Position numbers and translations under genes: made by a program. Positions 31,810 through 40,565 of a DNA stretch of 64,000 bases are shown here, in pieces. The first letter of the stretch is position 1; each line of letters begins with the position of its first letter. Origin of the DNA: Muribaculum sp. (lineage in GTDB: Bacteria; Bacillota; Clostridia; Lachnospirales; Lachnospiraceae); NCBI GenBank assembly GCA_023663505.1, contig JAMPHH010000010.1:1-64000 (forward strand), given 5' to 3'. The notes below the pieces were generated by a model. The model saw only the letters and a program-made list of their open reading frames with translations. It made no database searches and was not told where the DNA came from.

Positions 31810-34800
31810 TTATGATTTTATAATTATTGCATACTTTTGTCCATCTTTCCACTTGCTCCAACCATGAACTTTCCCGTATAATTCGTAAGATCTGCATATT
31901 CCCAACAGGTTGGCTTCCCAAAGCATTGTTCCATTTGGAAAATCATAAAAATCCATCAAATAATAGTCAAAATCCATGGTATAGGTCCGAGCTTTCGGGT
32001 CATATTTACAATGTATGGTTATACTAGCATTAGACTTGTTAAATGTACCAAAGGCATCTAAATTCTCCAAAACTGCAAAATTATTTTTCATATTCGTAAA
32101 ATCGGCAGTATCATGATAAAATGTACCATCCCAGAAGGCATTTGGCGACATTGCTATATATATTTCCGTGTTGTGTTCATTTAGTACGGATTCCGCTGCC
32201 TTTATTCCCTTTGACACATTTTTTGAAAAATTATTATATGCCGAGTTACATAATCCCAATTTAAACAAAAGTAGAGCATCTATGTATTTCCTCGTCCCTT
32301 CCCCTCCTATTCCGGGTTCAGACCCGCCTTCCCCCTTGATATAGTCATTAAAGCAATGCCTTGAATTAGAACCAACAAAAAGTGTAGCTATGACAACCAC
32401 TATGTTTTCTATATAATATTTCACATTCCACCCTAAACCCGCATCGCTTTTCTTGTCAGCAAACAATCCATGTAAATTATCAAGCCCATCGCACGTTCTT
32501 TCTGTTTTATCAAAGGTTGCCTTTTTTTCATCCATATACCATAGTTTCTTCAATTCATTAGAGTACGGCACATAATCCATCTTCTCATTATTGACTGTGC
32601 CATCCGCATTCACCCTTCCGTCCACATATATAAACTCCGGTGAAAGCTTGTCATTCACGGAACCCAGAAAGAGGACACTGGTATATTCCTTCCCGTCCAC
32701 CGTATAAGTCACCTGCTCGGGAAGACCGCCCACCTCGTCAAAGTCCGTGATCCCGTCGCCGTCCGTGTCAGGGTTGTTGGGGTCGGTATAGATAACCTGC
32801 CCGTTGGACAGGCGCATCCCGTTGGTCTCGTACACGTCATACAGCCCGTCACCGTCGCTGTCCATCGTGTCAATCTCGCCCAAGGTATCTCTATTCAGCT
32901 CTGCCATCGCCTTCATGATGTCGGCACTGGTTGCGGCGTAATAGTACCCGCCCCCCGTGTTTTCCGCTATGGATTTCATAGCTTTTACGTCCCCGTCCAC
33001 CACGTTGATGCAGTGGATAGTGATGTCATTGTCATTTGCCTGCTTGACCAATGACGCATTGTATTTAACGTCCCCGTCACAGATCAACACGATCATCCTC
33101 CTGTTGTCCCCGTTAGTCTTGTCAAGCATGTTGATACCCGCGCGGATTCCGTTATCCGCATTGTTCCCGTACCGCAGACTCAGGGACTCGATTCCCGATT
33201 TCAAGTCCTCCTTGCTGCCTGTCAGTTCCCTCACGACGGTCGCCGTGTCATTGTAGCGGATCAGCCCCGCCCTGTCCCCGTCCAACATACCATCCACAAG
33301 GGAGTTTAATGCGGCTTTCGCCAAGGGGAAACGGTTATTCTCCTTCATGCTCAGGGACACGTCCACCGCCATCGCCATGTCATAGCACAGGATATCGCCA
33401 CCCGTGCGGTAATTGATGTCCTGACGCATGGCGTCGAACCAAATGGTTTTGTCCACCACCATCCATGTGGAGAAGTGGTTTGTCGTGTAGGACAGCGTGT
33501 TGTTCTCCCTGTCAATCACCGTCTCGTCATCCAACAATATGTATTTGTCATTTTCTTCATCATACCACATAATGCGGAGATTGTCTTCCATTATTTCTCC
33601 CAACGCCGCCTCGTCATAAGAGAACGTGATGGTCGCCTCGTCAAATGTCTCCTCCGTCTCGATGCTCACGGGCGCACCCACCAGTCCCACGACATCCGTG
33701 GAACGCATGTCCAGATTGTAAACATCCAAAATCATAACCTCGTTCTCGATAAATCCGACACAATCCATGGAAACGGAGACTCCCGTGATACCGCTCGTTT
33801 TATCCTGCGACAACTCCTTCACATAAGTTTGATGCGTGGTCTCGTCCCCGTCCAAAACACCGTTTCCGTCCGTGTCAGGATTGAGCGGGTCAAACAACAG
33901 CTTTACGTCCTCGCCGTCACTCAGCCCGTCATTGTCGGTATCGGTTGTCAGCGGGTCGGTAAAGTATTCTAATACCTCCTCGCCGTCGTTAAGCCCGTCG
34001 CCGTCCGTGTCAGCCAAGAGGGGTTTTGTCCCTGCCTGCACCTCCGCAAGATTACACAGACCGTCCTTGTCATAATCCTCGTCCCCGTCCAAAATACCGT
34101 CCCCGTTGGTATCCTTGTTGGTGGGGTCGGTCGCGGTCTGCGTCAGCTCCTCCAAGTCACTCAGTCCGTCGCCGTCCGTGTCAGCCAACAGCGGGTCTGT
34201 TCCAAGAACGGACTCTATATAATTGTCAATCCCGTCCCCGTCCGTGTCACTCCTGTCCACGTTTGCCCTGTCCATGTTCTCCTCGTTAAAGTTCATGAGA
34301 ATGACAGACTCTTTCGTCTCATTCTGTCCATGTGTGGCGGTAACCGTGATCATGTTGAACCCTACCACCAAACCGATTTCCTGTGTCCGCCAATTCTCTT
34401 GGGGAACTATCTCCCCGCTGTGAACGAGCAGGTCATTGATATCCGTGATCGTGTATGAAAGCTTTTCCACGTTATCAATGTTGCTCACGGTTCCCGACAG
34501 GTTCTCCACGCATTCCTGTGTCAGATAGAATCCCCCCGCTTCGTTCATGGCAAAAGCAGAGGTGTCTATCGTCAGGTTTATATCGCTTGCGCTGACATCC
34601 CCGCCGTCGGCTGTCCCGTCGCCCTGTTCGTTCCCTTTTGCCAGAGCGATTTCTTCCAAAACCACACGCTCAGGGACATTCTCGGCATCTCCTGAGTTGA
34701 CCGTGAAACCTATCGTAACGCTTCCTCCCGCCGCGATATTCTGGTTATAAGAGCTGTTCTTGACCACATAATGGTCACCCTCATGGGAAACAACCTGCCC

Positions 34801-35424
34801 TCCCCAAAGGTCATTGATCTCATGGGGCAGGTCAAAGGAGATCTGCCAGTCCTCTATTGTCCTGTCGGATATATTGAAGACGCACAGAGACCCGTTAAAG
34901 CCCGTGTCCCATGCGTTGGTAACCTCATACACGGTCTCGTAATCCCCGTCGGGGACAGGCTGCAGAACCGCAGGAAGATCACATATCTCAGGGAACCCAT
35001 TGAAAGCCCCCATCCCGTTAAAACCGAAGCTGACGCTTTGCCCCGCCGCAATATCCTGATTCCACACCAGATTCTTGAACACGGTGTTACCGTTTGATGA
35101 TTCGACGATTTGTGCGTTCCAAAGATTGGTCACCTGTTGCATGGTCGAGAATGACACATGCCAATTCTCGATCACAGTCTCGGAAATATTTTCCACCGTC
35201 ACCATTGCCGTGTAACCGTCCGCCCAGTAGTCCGTGAGCGAATAGGTAATCCGACAGCCTTCCTCCTGCCACACCTTTTCCCGGGTGACCCCATCCCACC
35301 CGCTTTCCTCGATATTGCTTGTCTGTGCCATAACATTTGATAAGGGAATCGAATTCCCCAACAATATGGCTGTCATCAACAGGCAAATAGCCTTCTGAAC
35401 CTTTCTCTTTAAATTGTTTCTCAT
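31810..35424 (-). CDS. Large secreted CBM2/calcium-repeat/vWA protein with unknown C-terminal domain (toxin-like)
   Basis: A 1204-residue secreted protein. Signal peptide 1-33. Two carbohydrate-binding CBM2-like modules at about 56-150 and 160-257 (E-N-W-H-V-S-F, N-Q-D-I-A-A-G-Q-S-V-S-F-G-F; the second has matching E-D-W-Q-I-S-F and N-Q-N-I-A-A-G). Thrombospondin-3-like calcium repeats (D-T-D-G-D-G-L) at 393-530 and 853-897. A vWA domain at about 680-845 with an intact MIDAS D688-x-S690-x-S692. The last 300 residues match nothing I know and carry a hydrophobic stretch at 1004-1018. Start 35424 has AAGGAG upstream. The modular surface protein with a variable end, followed by paralogous small genes, resembles a polymorphic toxin; this is inference. 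Confidence 0.7.
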   Translation of the reverse strand: MRNNLKRKVQKAICLLMTAILLGNSIPLSNVMAQTSNIEESGWDGVTREKVWQEEGCRITYSLTDYWADGYTAMVTVENISETVIENWHVSFSTMQQVTNLWNAQIVESSNGNTVFKNLVWNQDIAAGQSVSFGFNGMGAFNGFPEICDLPAVLQPVPDGDYETVYEVTNAWDTGFNGSLCVFNISDRTIEDWQISFDLPHEINDLWGGQVVSHEGDHYVVKNSSYNQNIAAGGSVTIGFTVNSGDAENVPERVVLEEIALAKGNEQGDGTADGGDVSASDINLTIDTSAFAMNEAGGFYLTQECVENLSGTVSNIDNVEKLSYTITDINDLLVHSGEIVPQENWRTQEIGLVVGFNMITVTATHGQNETKESVILMNFNEENMDRANVDRSDTDGDGIDNYIESVLGTDPLLADTDGDGLSDLEELTQTATDPTNKDTNGDGILDGDEDYDKDGLCNLAEVQAGTKPLLADTDGDGLNDGEEVLEYFTDPLTTDTDNDGLSDGEDVKLLFDPLNPDTDGNGVLDGDETTHQTYVKELSQDKTSGITGVSVSMDCVGFIENEVMILDVYNLDMRSTDVVGLVGAPVSIETEETFDEATITFSYDEAALGEIMEDNLRIMWYDEENDKYILLDDETVIDRENNTLSYTTNHFSTWMVVDKTIWFDAMRQDINYRTGGDILCYDMAMAVDVSLSMKENNRFPLAKAALNSLVDGMLDGDRAGLIRYNDTATVVRELTGSKEDLKSGIESLSLRYGNNADNGIRAGINMLDKTNGDNRRMIVLICDGDVKYNASLVKQANDNDITIHCINVVDGDVKAMKSIAENTGGGYYYAATSADIMKAMAELNRDTLGEIDTMDSDGDGLYDVYETNGMRLSNGQVIYTDPNNPDTDGDGITDFDEVGGLPEQVTYTVDGKEYTSVLFLGSVNDKLSPEFIYVDGRVNADGTVNNEKMDYVPYSNELKKLWYMDEKKATFDKTERTCDGLDNLHGLFADKKSDAGLGWNVKYYIENIVVVIATLFVGSNSRHCFNDYIKGEGGSEPGIGGEGTRKYIDALLLFKLGLCNSAYNNFSKNVSKGIKAAESVLNEHNTEIYIAMSPNAFWDGTFYHDTADFTNMKNNFAVLENLDAFGTFNKSNASITIHCKYDPKARTYTMDFDYYLMDFYDFPNGTMLWEANLLGICRSYELYGKVHGWSKWKDGQKYAIIIKS

Positions 35425-35462
35425 TATTTTTTCTCCTTGTTGTTTTTTTGCGCAATGATGAA

Positions 35463-35491
35463 ACAATATCATAATGTCAACCAACTGTCAA
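35463..35491 (-). promoter_or_regulatory. Promoter of the accessory island
   Basis: TTGACA (35486-35491) and TATTGT (35463-35468) are 17 bases apart on the minus strand, about 40 bases upstream of the toxin-like gene start. It is the only strong promoter I see for the large gene and could drive the array as well. Confidence 0.65.
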
Positions 35492-35543
35492 GTGCCGATT
35501 TTAAAAAATATCCTAATTCAGCCACTAAATTCATAAAAAACAC

Positions 35544-35588
35544 TTCGCACCGATACCAAGGCGGGAAAGGACTTGGTATCGGTGCGAA
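35544..35588. repeat. Perfect 17-bp inverted repeat at the right end of the island
   Basis: TTCGCACCGATACCAAG at 35544-35560 is exactly complementary to 35572-35588, with an 11-base loop. It adjoins DR2 and occupies the place that the G-rich R1 block has beside DR1. It could be a terminator between convergent or adjacent units, though no long U-tract follows on either strand. Confidence 0.75.
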
Positions 35589-35592
35589 ACAT

Positions 35593-35723
35593 GTATGCAG
35601 GGCTTGTAAATTATATATGGCTGAACTGTTACTGTATTGGTATCAGTTCAGCCATCAGTGCCGCAAGACTATCGGTAAAGGATATCATATACATCGAATT
35701 TTTTTGTATTGGCATTACGTTTC
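35593..35723. repeat. 131-bp direct repeat DR2 at the right end of the island, with gene remnant
   Basis: Second copy of DR1 (24667-24797), offset 10,926 bases. Its right end contains, on the minus strand, a mutated copy of the last codons of the lipoprotein gene (N-A-N-T-K-K-F-D-V-Y-D-I-L-Y) followed by a stop, and it abuts the stop codon of the O-acetylhomoserine sulfhydrylase gene exactly. The 12-base hairpin at 35617-35628/35644-35655 may now terminate that gene. Confidence 0.9.
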
Positions 35724-37007
35724 CTATGCCAACGCCGCGAATCCCCTCTCCAAATCGCCGATGATGTCATCAATATGCTCCGTACCGATGGACAGGCGAA
35801 TGGTGTTGGGCTTGATGCCTTGGTCTGCCAGCTCCTGCTCAGAAAGCTGTGAGTGGGTCGTCGTGGCGGGGTGTATGATCAGGCTCTTGACATCTGCCAC
35901 GTTTGCAAGGAGCGAGAAGATTTCCGTATTGTCGATAAATTTCCACGCTTCCTCCTGACCGCCCTTGATCTCAAAGGTAAAGATACTCGCCCCGCCGTTG
36001 GGGAAGTATTTTTCATAAAGCGCATGATCAGGGTGCTCCGGCAGGGACGGGTGATTCACACGCTCTACCAGAGGGTGCTTCGCCAGATATTCCACCACCT
36101 TCTTCGTATTTTCCGCATGGCGTTCCAATCTGAGCGACAAGGTCTCAACCCCCTGCAGCAGCAGGAACGCATTGAAAGGAGAAATAGCCGCTCCCGTGTC
36201 GCGAAGCAGGATTGCCCTGATATATGTCACAAAAGCGGCGGGACCCGCGGCATCCACAAAGGAAACGCCGTGATAGCTTGGGTTCGGCTCCGCAATCGGC
36301 GCGTACTTCCCGCTCGCCCTCCAGTCAAATTTACCTGAATCAACGATAACGCCGCCCAATGTCGTCCCGTGACCGCCGATGAATTTGGTCGCGGAATGAA
36401 CCACGATATCCGCGCCGTGCTCAATCGGACGAATCAGATAGGGCGTGCCGAAGGTATTGTCGATCACAAGGGGCAGTCCATGCTTGTGCGCAATCCCCGC
36501 GATAGCGTCAATATCAGGGATATCGCTGTTCGGGTTGCCAAGGGTCTCCAGATAAATCGCTTTCGTATTCTCCTGAATCGCATTTTCCAGCTCCGCCAGA
36601 TCATGGGCATCCACAAAGGTGGTAGTAATACCATATTGCGGCAATGTATGCGCCAACAGATTATAGCTTCCGCCGTAAATCGTCTTTTGCGCCACGATAT
36701 GTTCCCCCGCCTGCGCCAGTGCCTGTATGGTATAGGTGATCGCCGCCGCTCCTGACGCCAGTGCCAGTGCCGCCACGCCGCCCTCCAATGCCGCCAGTCT
36801 TTTCTCCAATACGTCCTGTGTGGAATTGGTAAGCCTGCCATAGATGTTGCCTGCGTCGCTGAGCCCGAACCTCGCCGCCGCATGCGCCGAATCATGGAAT
36901 ACATATGATGTGGTCTGATAGATTGGCACCGCTCTGGAATCCGTGGCGGGATCCGCCTGTTCCTGTCCTACATGTAACTGTAATGTTTCAAATTTGTACT
37001 TGCTCAT
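35724..37007 (-). CDS. metY: O-acetylhomoserine sulfhydrylase (aminocarboxypropyltransferase)
   Basis: PLP enzyme of the Cys/Met metabolism family, 427 residues, making homocysteine from O-acetylhomoserine and sulfide. The PLP lysine is K208 in H-S-A-T-K-F-I-G-G-H-G. The long insertion with K-Y-A-P-I-A-E-P-N-P-S-Y-H-G (about 230-250) and the opening H-V-G-Q-E-Q-A-D-P-A-T-D-S-R-A-V-P-I-Y-Q are typical of MetY rather than of cystathionine enzymes. It has its own promoter with two nearby dyads, and its stop codon touches DR2 of the accessory island. Confidence 0.95.
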   Translation of the reverse strand: MSKYKFETLQLHVGQEQADPATDSRAVPIYQTTSYVFHDSAHAAARFGLSDAGNIYGRLTNSTQDVLEKRLAALEGGVAALALASGAAAITYTIQALAQAGEHIVAQKTIYGGSYNLLAHTLPQYGITTTFVDAHDLAELENAIQENTKAIYLETLGNPNSDIPDIDAIAGIAHKHGLPLVIDNTFGTPYLIRPIEHGADIVVHSATKFIGGHGTTLGGVIVDSGKFDWRASGKYAPIAEPNPSYHGVSFVDAAGPAAFVTYIRAILLRDTGAAISPFNAFLLLQGVETLSLRLERHAENTKKVVEYLAKHPLVERVNHPSLPEHPDHALYEKYFPNGGASIFTFEIKGGQEEAWKFIDNTEIFSLLANVADVKSLIIHPATTTHSQLSEQELADQGIKPNTIRLSIGTEHIDDIIGDLERGFAALA

Positions 37008-37045
37008 GCTGATTACCTCCTCGGATAACTCTCGTATTTAAGTAT

Positions 37046-37062
37046 CCTACTTCTCTCGTAGG
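37046..37062. promoter_or_regulatory. Putative Rrf2-type operator at the metY start site
   Basis: CCTAC-N7-GTAGG, centred about 12 bases downstream of the predicted metY transcription start. It has the same spacing and a similar core as ACCTAT-N7-ATAGGT at the cysK promoter. Confidence 0.5.
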
Positions 37063-37072
37063 TTATGAGGAT

Positions 37073-37101
37073 ATAATATCATGTCTTTTCCCATTTAGCA
37101 A
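37073..37101 (-). promoter_or_regulatory. Promoter of metY
   Basis: TTGCTA (37096-37101) and TATTAT (37073-37078) with a 17-base spacer on the minus strand; the leader would be about 60 bases. Confidence 0.6.
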
Positions 37102-37121
37102 ATACCCTGTTCTTAGAGTCG

Positions 37122-37142
37122 GTTATAAATAATACTTATAAA
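37122..37142. promoter_or_regulatory. Putative LysR-type activator site upstream of metY
   Basis: GTTATAA-N7-TTATAAA, a near-perfect dyad centred about 66 bases ahead of the predicted metY start, the usual place for a LysR-family recognition site. It matches sites at 45036-45056 (cysK) and 47738-47758 (Rrf2 gene), including a shared TTCTTAGAG/TTCTTAGGG flank with the cysK site. Confidence 0.55.
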
Positions 37143-37158
37143 AGCCCTGTGAAAATTC

Positions 37159-37620
37159 CTACTCACCCGACATTTCATAGAACTGCTCCGTCTCCTCTAT
37201 ATCGTCCACAGGCGGCTTCAAGCCTTCGATCTGCAGATTGTTTTTCTCTGCATAATCCCATAGTGCCGCATGAACAGCCTCCTCAGCCAGAAGCGAGCAA
37301 TGCACCTTGACTGCGGGGAGTCCCCCCAACGCCTCCTGCACCGCCTTATTGGTGAGCTTTAGGGCGTCCTCCACCGACTTCCCCTTGATCAGCTCCGTCG
37401 CCATGCTGCTTGTCGCCACCGCCGCGCCGCAGCCAAAGGTCTTGAACTTGCAATCCCTGATCGTCTGATTCTCGTCGATATCAAGGTAGATTCTCATAAT
37501 GTCTCCGCATTTCGCATTGCCCACCGTGCCCACACCGCTAGGATTCTCAATCTCTCCGACATTTCTCGGGTTGTTGAAATGATCCATAACCTTTTCGCTG
37601 TATTCTATGATCTGACTCAT
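37159..37620 (-). CDS. nifU: Iron-sulfur cluster assembly scaffold protein (IscU/NifU N-terminal type)
   Basis: Scaffold protein of 153 residues on which [Fe-S] clusters are built with sulfur from NifS. The three conserved cysteines are C38 (N-A-K-C-G-D), C64 (F-G-C-G-A-A) and C108 (K-V-H-C-S). It corresponds to the IscU domain; no C-terminal NifU thioredoxin-like domain is present. This single-domain form next to a NifS is common in Clostridia. It lies 128 bases downstream of nifS, on the same strand, and is the last gene of the unit before metY. Confidence 0.94.
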   Translation of the reverse strand: MSQIIEYSEKVMDHFNNPRNVGEIENPSGVGTVGNAKCGDIMRIYLDIDENQTIRDCKFKTFGCGAAVATSSMATELIKGKSVEDALKLTNKAVQEALGGLPAVKVHCSLLAEEAVHAALWDYAEKNNLQIEGLKPPVDDIEETEQFYEMSGE

Positions 37621-37748
37621 TTTTATACCTCCATGTCAGAGCAGTTTACTGCGATGACACGCGATGAGAAATTTGCGCACTGTTTACAGCACTGCGATTC
37701 TCCCATCTGCGATCAAAACAATTTGAGGCTCTGACTCAAATTTAACAA

Positions 37749-38921
37749 CTATCTTCCCGCCCGCACAAAATCCTCATAAAGCGGCGACATTCCCCTTAGT
37801 CTCTCCACGATCCTTTTCAGCTCGTCCACCACAAAATCCAGTTCCTCCTTAGTGGTCTCGTCAGAGAGCGTAAGCCTTAGAGAGCCGTGAGCTATCTCAT
37901 GGGGAAGCCCGATCGCAAGCAGCACATGGGACGGGTCAAGAGAACCTGAGGTGCAGGCTGAGCCGCTTGATGCCGCTATGTCCTTCTGATCCAACAGGAT
38001 AAGCAGTGACTCACCCTCAATAAAGCGAAACGAGAAGTTAGCGTTATTGGAGAGCCGATTGCTCCTATGACCATTCAGCCTCGTATATGGTATCTCCCGC
38101 AGCACCCTGTCGATCAGATAGTCTCTTAATTCACTTTCATATACGCACCTTTTATCAAGCTCCCGCTCCGCCAGCTCTGTCGCCGCCCCGAATCCGACGA
38201 TTGCCGCCGTGTTGTAAGTTCCTGCCCTTCGCCCTCTCTCCTGCGCACCGCCGTGAATAAACGCTCCGATTCTCACTGAATTGCGGATATACAGTATGCC
38301 GACGCCCTTTGGTCCGTTGAATTTATGTCCACTGGCGCTCAACAGGTCGATATTTAACGCCTCCACGTCAATATGCTCATGTCCGTATGCCTGCACCGCA
38401 TCCGTATGGAAAATAATCCCATGCTCCCGCGCAAGCCTGCCAATCTCCGCAATCGGCTGAATCGTACCTATCTCATTGTTGGCATACATGACCGTGATCA
38501 GAATGGTATCCTCCCGAATCGCCGCCTTTAATTCATCAAGCTTCAGGATACCTTCCTCGTCCACATTCACATAAGTGACCTCAAAGCCAAGCTTTTCCAG
38601 ATACTCACAGGTATGCAGGATCGCGTGATGCTCTATGGCGGAGGTGATGATATGTTTTCCCTTGTCCCGCCTTGCGAACGCCGTGGCGATCAGCGCCCAG
38701 TTATCCGACTCACTGCCGCCGCCCGTAAAATATATTTCCTCCGGCTTGGCGTGTAAAAACCCTGCCACCGAAGACCTCGCCTGTTCAATCGCCTTCTTGC
38801 TCTCCCCCGCGAAGCGGTAGATGCTCGATGCGTTGCCGTACAGTTCCCGAAGGTAAGGCTGCATCGCTTCGTATACCTCATCTCTTAGCCTTGTTGTTGC
38901 TGCATTATCAAGATAAATCAT
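37749..38921 (-). CDS. nifS: Cysteine desulfurase NifS
   Basis: PLP-dependent enzyme of 390 residues that takes sulfur from L-cysteine as a persulfide for Fe-S cluster assembly. It begins M-I-Y-L-D-N-A-A-T-T. The PLP lysine is K200 in S-A-S-G-H-K-F-N-G-P-K, and the persulfide-carrying cysteine is C323 in S-S-G-S-A-C-T-S-G. The ATG at 38921 has AGAGGTG seven bases ahead; the GTG at 38930 lies within that spacer. It follows the SDR gene by 39 bases and precedes nifU, so cysteine made or imported by the upstream genes can feed this pair. Confidence 0.96.
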   Translation of the reverse strand: MIYLDNAATTRLRDEVYEAMQPYLRELYGNASSIYRFAGESKKAIEQARSSVAGFLHAKPEEIYFTGGGSESDNWALIATAFARRDKGKHIITSAIEHHAILHTCEYLEKLGFEVTYVNVDEEGILKLDELKAAIREDTILITVMYANNEIGTIQPIAEIGRLAREHGIIFHTDAVQAYGHEHIDVEALNIDLLSASGHKFNGPKGVGILYIRNSVRIGAFIHGGAQERGRRAGTYNTAAIVGFGAATELAERELDKRCVYESELRDYLIDRVLREIPYTRLNGHRSNRLSNNANFSFRFIEGESLLILLDQKDIAASSGSACTSGSLDPSHVLLAIGLPHEIAHGSLRLTLSDETTKEELDFVVDELKRIVERLRGMSPLYEDFVRAGR

Positions 38922-38960
38922 GAATTTCACCTCTTTTTACTTCACTTTATTACAGCTCTA

Positions 38961-39746
38961 TTACAATCCTCGACTTTCGTATGAGTATTCCGGATTCAAC
39001 ACCTTGTTATGTCCTCCGGAGATCTCCAACGCAGACGCCGTAATATAGCTTGCCGCGTCACTGGCAAGAAAAACAATCGGTCTTGCAATCTCCTCCGGCT
39101 CAGCCATCCGCCGCAGGAGATTTTGTTGCAAGAGCCGATTCAACGCTTCCTTTGTAAAACCTTTTTCTACAAGCGGGGTTCTAGTATAGCCCGGCATGAC
39201 AGCATTGACGCGTATGCCGTATGCCGCATATTCCCCCGCAAGCATCGAGGAGAGATTCACCAACGCAGCCTTCAGGGACGCATATATCGTGGATCTTCCG
39301 GTTGTTCCGCATCTCGCCGCGAGCGAAGAAACGTTGACGATGCTGCCGCCCTTTTCCTTCATCGCCTGAAAAGCGAACTGACACCCAAACAATGCCGACT
39401 TATAGCATGCCGCAATCAAATAATCCATTTCTTCCTCGGTATAGATATCCCCCGCCCGACCCTTGTTCGTGCCTACGTTATTGACCCAGACATCAATACC
39501 GCCATACCGACCGGCTGCCTGCTCTGCAGCGCGCTTCACATCCTTTTCACAGGTACCGTCCGCCACAATTCCCTGCACGTCGCCCAGAACAGACAACTCC
39601 TTCACCGCATCGTCCAGTCGCTCCCTGCCCCTCGCCGTGATCGTCACCTTTGCCCCTTCCAACAGGAATTGCCTAGCCGTGGCATATCCGATCCCGAAGC
39701 TTCCGCCTGTCACCACCACACTCTTATTCTGTAATCCCAGCTCCAT
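38961..39746 (-). CDS. Short-chain dehydrogenase/reductase (classical SDR)
   Basis: NAD(P)-dependent oxidoreductase of 261 residues. Cofactor motif T13-G-G-S-F-G-I-G20, the N-N-V-G motif (89-92), catalytic serine in N-V-S-S (139-141) and the Y155-x3-K159 pair are all present. The substrate cannot be told from the sequence; many such proteins act on sugars, ketones or fatty acyl groups. It lies between a cystine-type ABC transporter and nifS in a co-directional unit, where a role in sulfur metabolism is not obvious. Confidence 0.85.
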   Translation of the reverse strand: MELGLQNKSVVVTGGSFGIGYATARQFLLEGAKVTITARGRERLDDAVKELSVLGDVQGIVADGTCEKDVKRAAEQAAGRYGGIDVWVNNVGTNKGRAGDIYTEEEMDYLIAACYKSALFGCQFAFQAMKEKGGSIVNVSSLAARCGTTGRSTIYASLKAALVNLSSMLAGEYAAYGIRVNAVMPGYTRTPLVEKGFTKEALNRLLQQNLLRRMAEPEEIARPIVFLASDAASYITASALEISGGHNKVLNPEYSYESRGL

Positions 39747-39770
39747 AATTCACTAACATCCTTTTCTTTT

Positions 39771-39813
39771 TATCACATAATTTTATATCACATAATTTTA
39801 TATCACATAATCG
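39771..39813. repeat. 15-bp tandem repeat, nearly three units
   Basis: The unit TATCACATAATTTTA occurs twice in full and once in part. The last unit overlaps the stop codon of the ABC ATPase gene, so the tail of that protein was probably formed by the repeat. It lies in the 51-base gap before the SDR gene. Confidence 0.8.
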
Positions 39814-40550
39814 TAATCCCGCAGAATCCGGTGCAGGAATTGTGCCGTCCGCTCCTCCTTGGGGCTGCGGAAGATCTGCTTCGGGCTCCCCTCCTCGACC
39901 ACCACGCCGCCATCCATAAATATGACCCTGCTCGCCACCTCCTGCGCAAAGCTCATCTCATGCGTCACCACCACCATGGTCGCGCCTTCCTTCGCCAGCT
40001 CCTTCATCACCTTTAAAACCTCCCCGATCAATTCCGGGTCGAGCGCGGAGGTCGGCTCGTCAAACAAAAGCACGTCCGGATTCACCGCGATCGCCCTCGC
40101 AATCCCCACGCGCTGCTGCTGACCGCCTGACAGCTGTGACGGGTAATAATCATATCTCTCGGAAAGTCCCACCTTATCCAATGCCTTCTTCGCGATCTCC
40201 ACAGCCTCCTTCTTAGGCACCTTCCGACCTATGATCAACCCCTCTGTCACGTTTTCCAACGCCGTCTTATTCTGAAACAAATTATAATTTTGAAAAACGA
40301 ATGCCGTTTTCTTGCGAACCCTGCGGATAGTCTTATGGGACGCCCCCTTCAGCTCCGTATGGATATCGTCAAAGTCCATCGTTCCGGCATCCGCCCGCTC
40401 GAGAAAGTTCAGGCATCGCAGCAATGTCGTCTTGCCGGAACCGCTCGGACCCAATATGACAATAATGTCACCTTTATCCACCTTGATATCCACTCCCTTT
40501 AGCACCTCGTTCTGTCCAAAGGATTTATGTACATTCTTTACCTCCAACAT
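39798..40550 (-). CDS. Amino acid (cystine-type) ABC transporter ATP-binding protein
   Basis: ABC ATPase of 250 residues that powers import. Walker A is G-P-S-G-S-G-K-T-T, the Q-loop follows in F-Q-N-Y-N-L-F, the ABC signature is L-S-G-G-Q-Q-Q-R-V and Walker B ends L-L-F-D-E-P-T-S-A-L-D-P-E. The sequence is of the polar amino acid group (GlnQ/TcyN-like). It partners the two permeases directly upstream (15-base gap) and the binding protein at 43038-43931. The position within a cysteine and Fe-S gene cluster suggests that cystine or a related sulfur compound is the substrate. Confidence 0.93.
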   Translation of the reverse strand: MLEVKNVHKSFGQNEVLKGVDIKVDKGDIIVILGPSGSGKTTLLRCLNFLERADAGTMDFDDIHTELKGASHKTIRRVRKKTAFVFQNYNLFQNKTALENVTEGLIIGRKVPKKEAVEIAKKALDKVGLSERYDYYPSQLSGGQQQRVGIARAIAVNPDVLLFDEPTSALDPELIGEVLKVMKELAKEGATMVVVTHEMSFAQEVASRVIFMDGGVVVEEGSPKQIFRSPKEERTAQFLHRILRDYDYVI

Positions 40551-40565
40551 AGCCTGCCTCTCTTT

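Noticed and set aside
24667..35723. Integrative element or prophage with an integrase
   Set aside because: No integrase, transposase, replication or phage structural gene is present between the repeats, and the repeat includes a gene end, not a tRNA site.
37008..37158. S-box (SAM) riboswitch or T-box upstream of metY
   Set aside because: The leader is only about 60 bases from the predicted promoter and shows no T-box or S-box core; two protein-type dyads are present instead.
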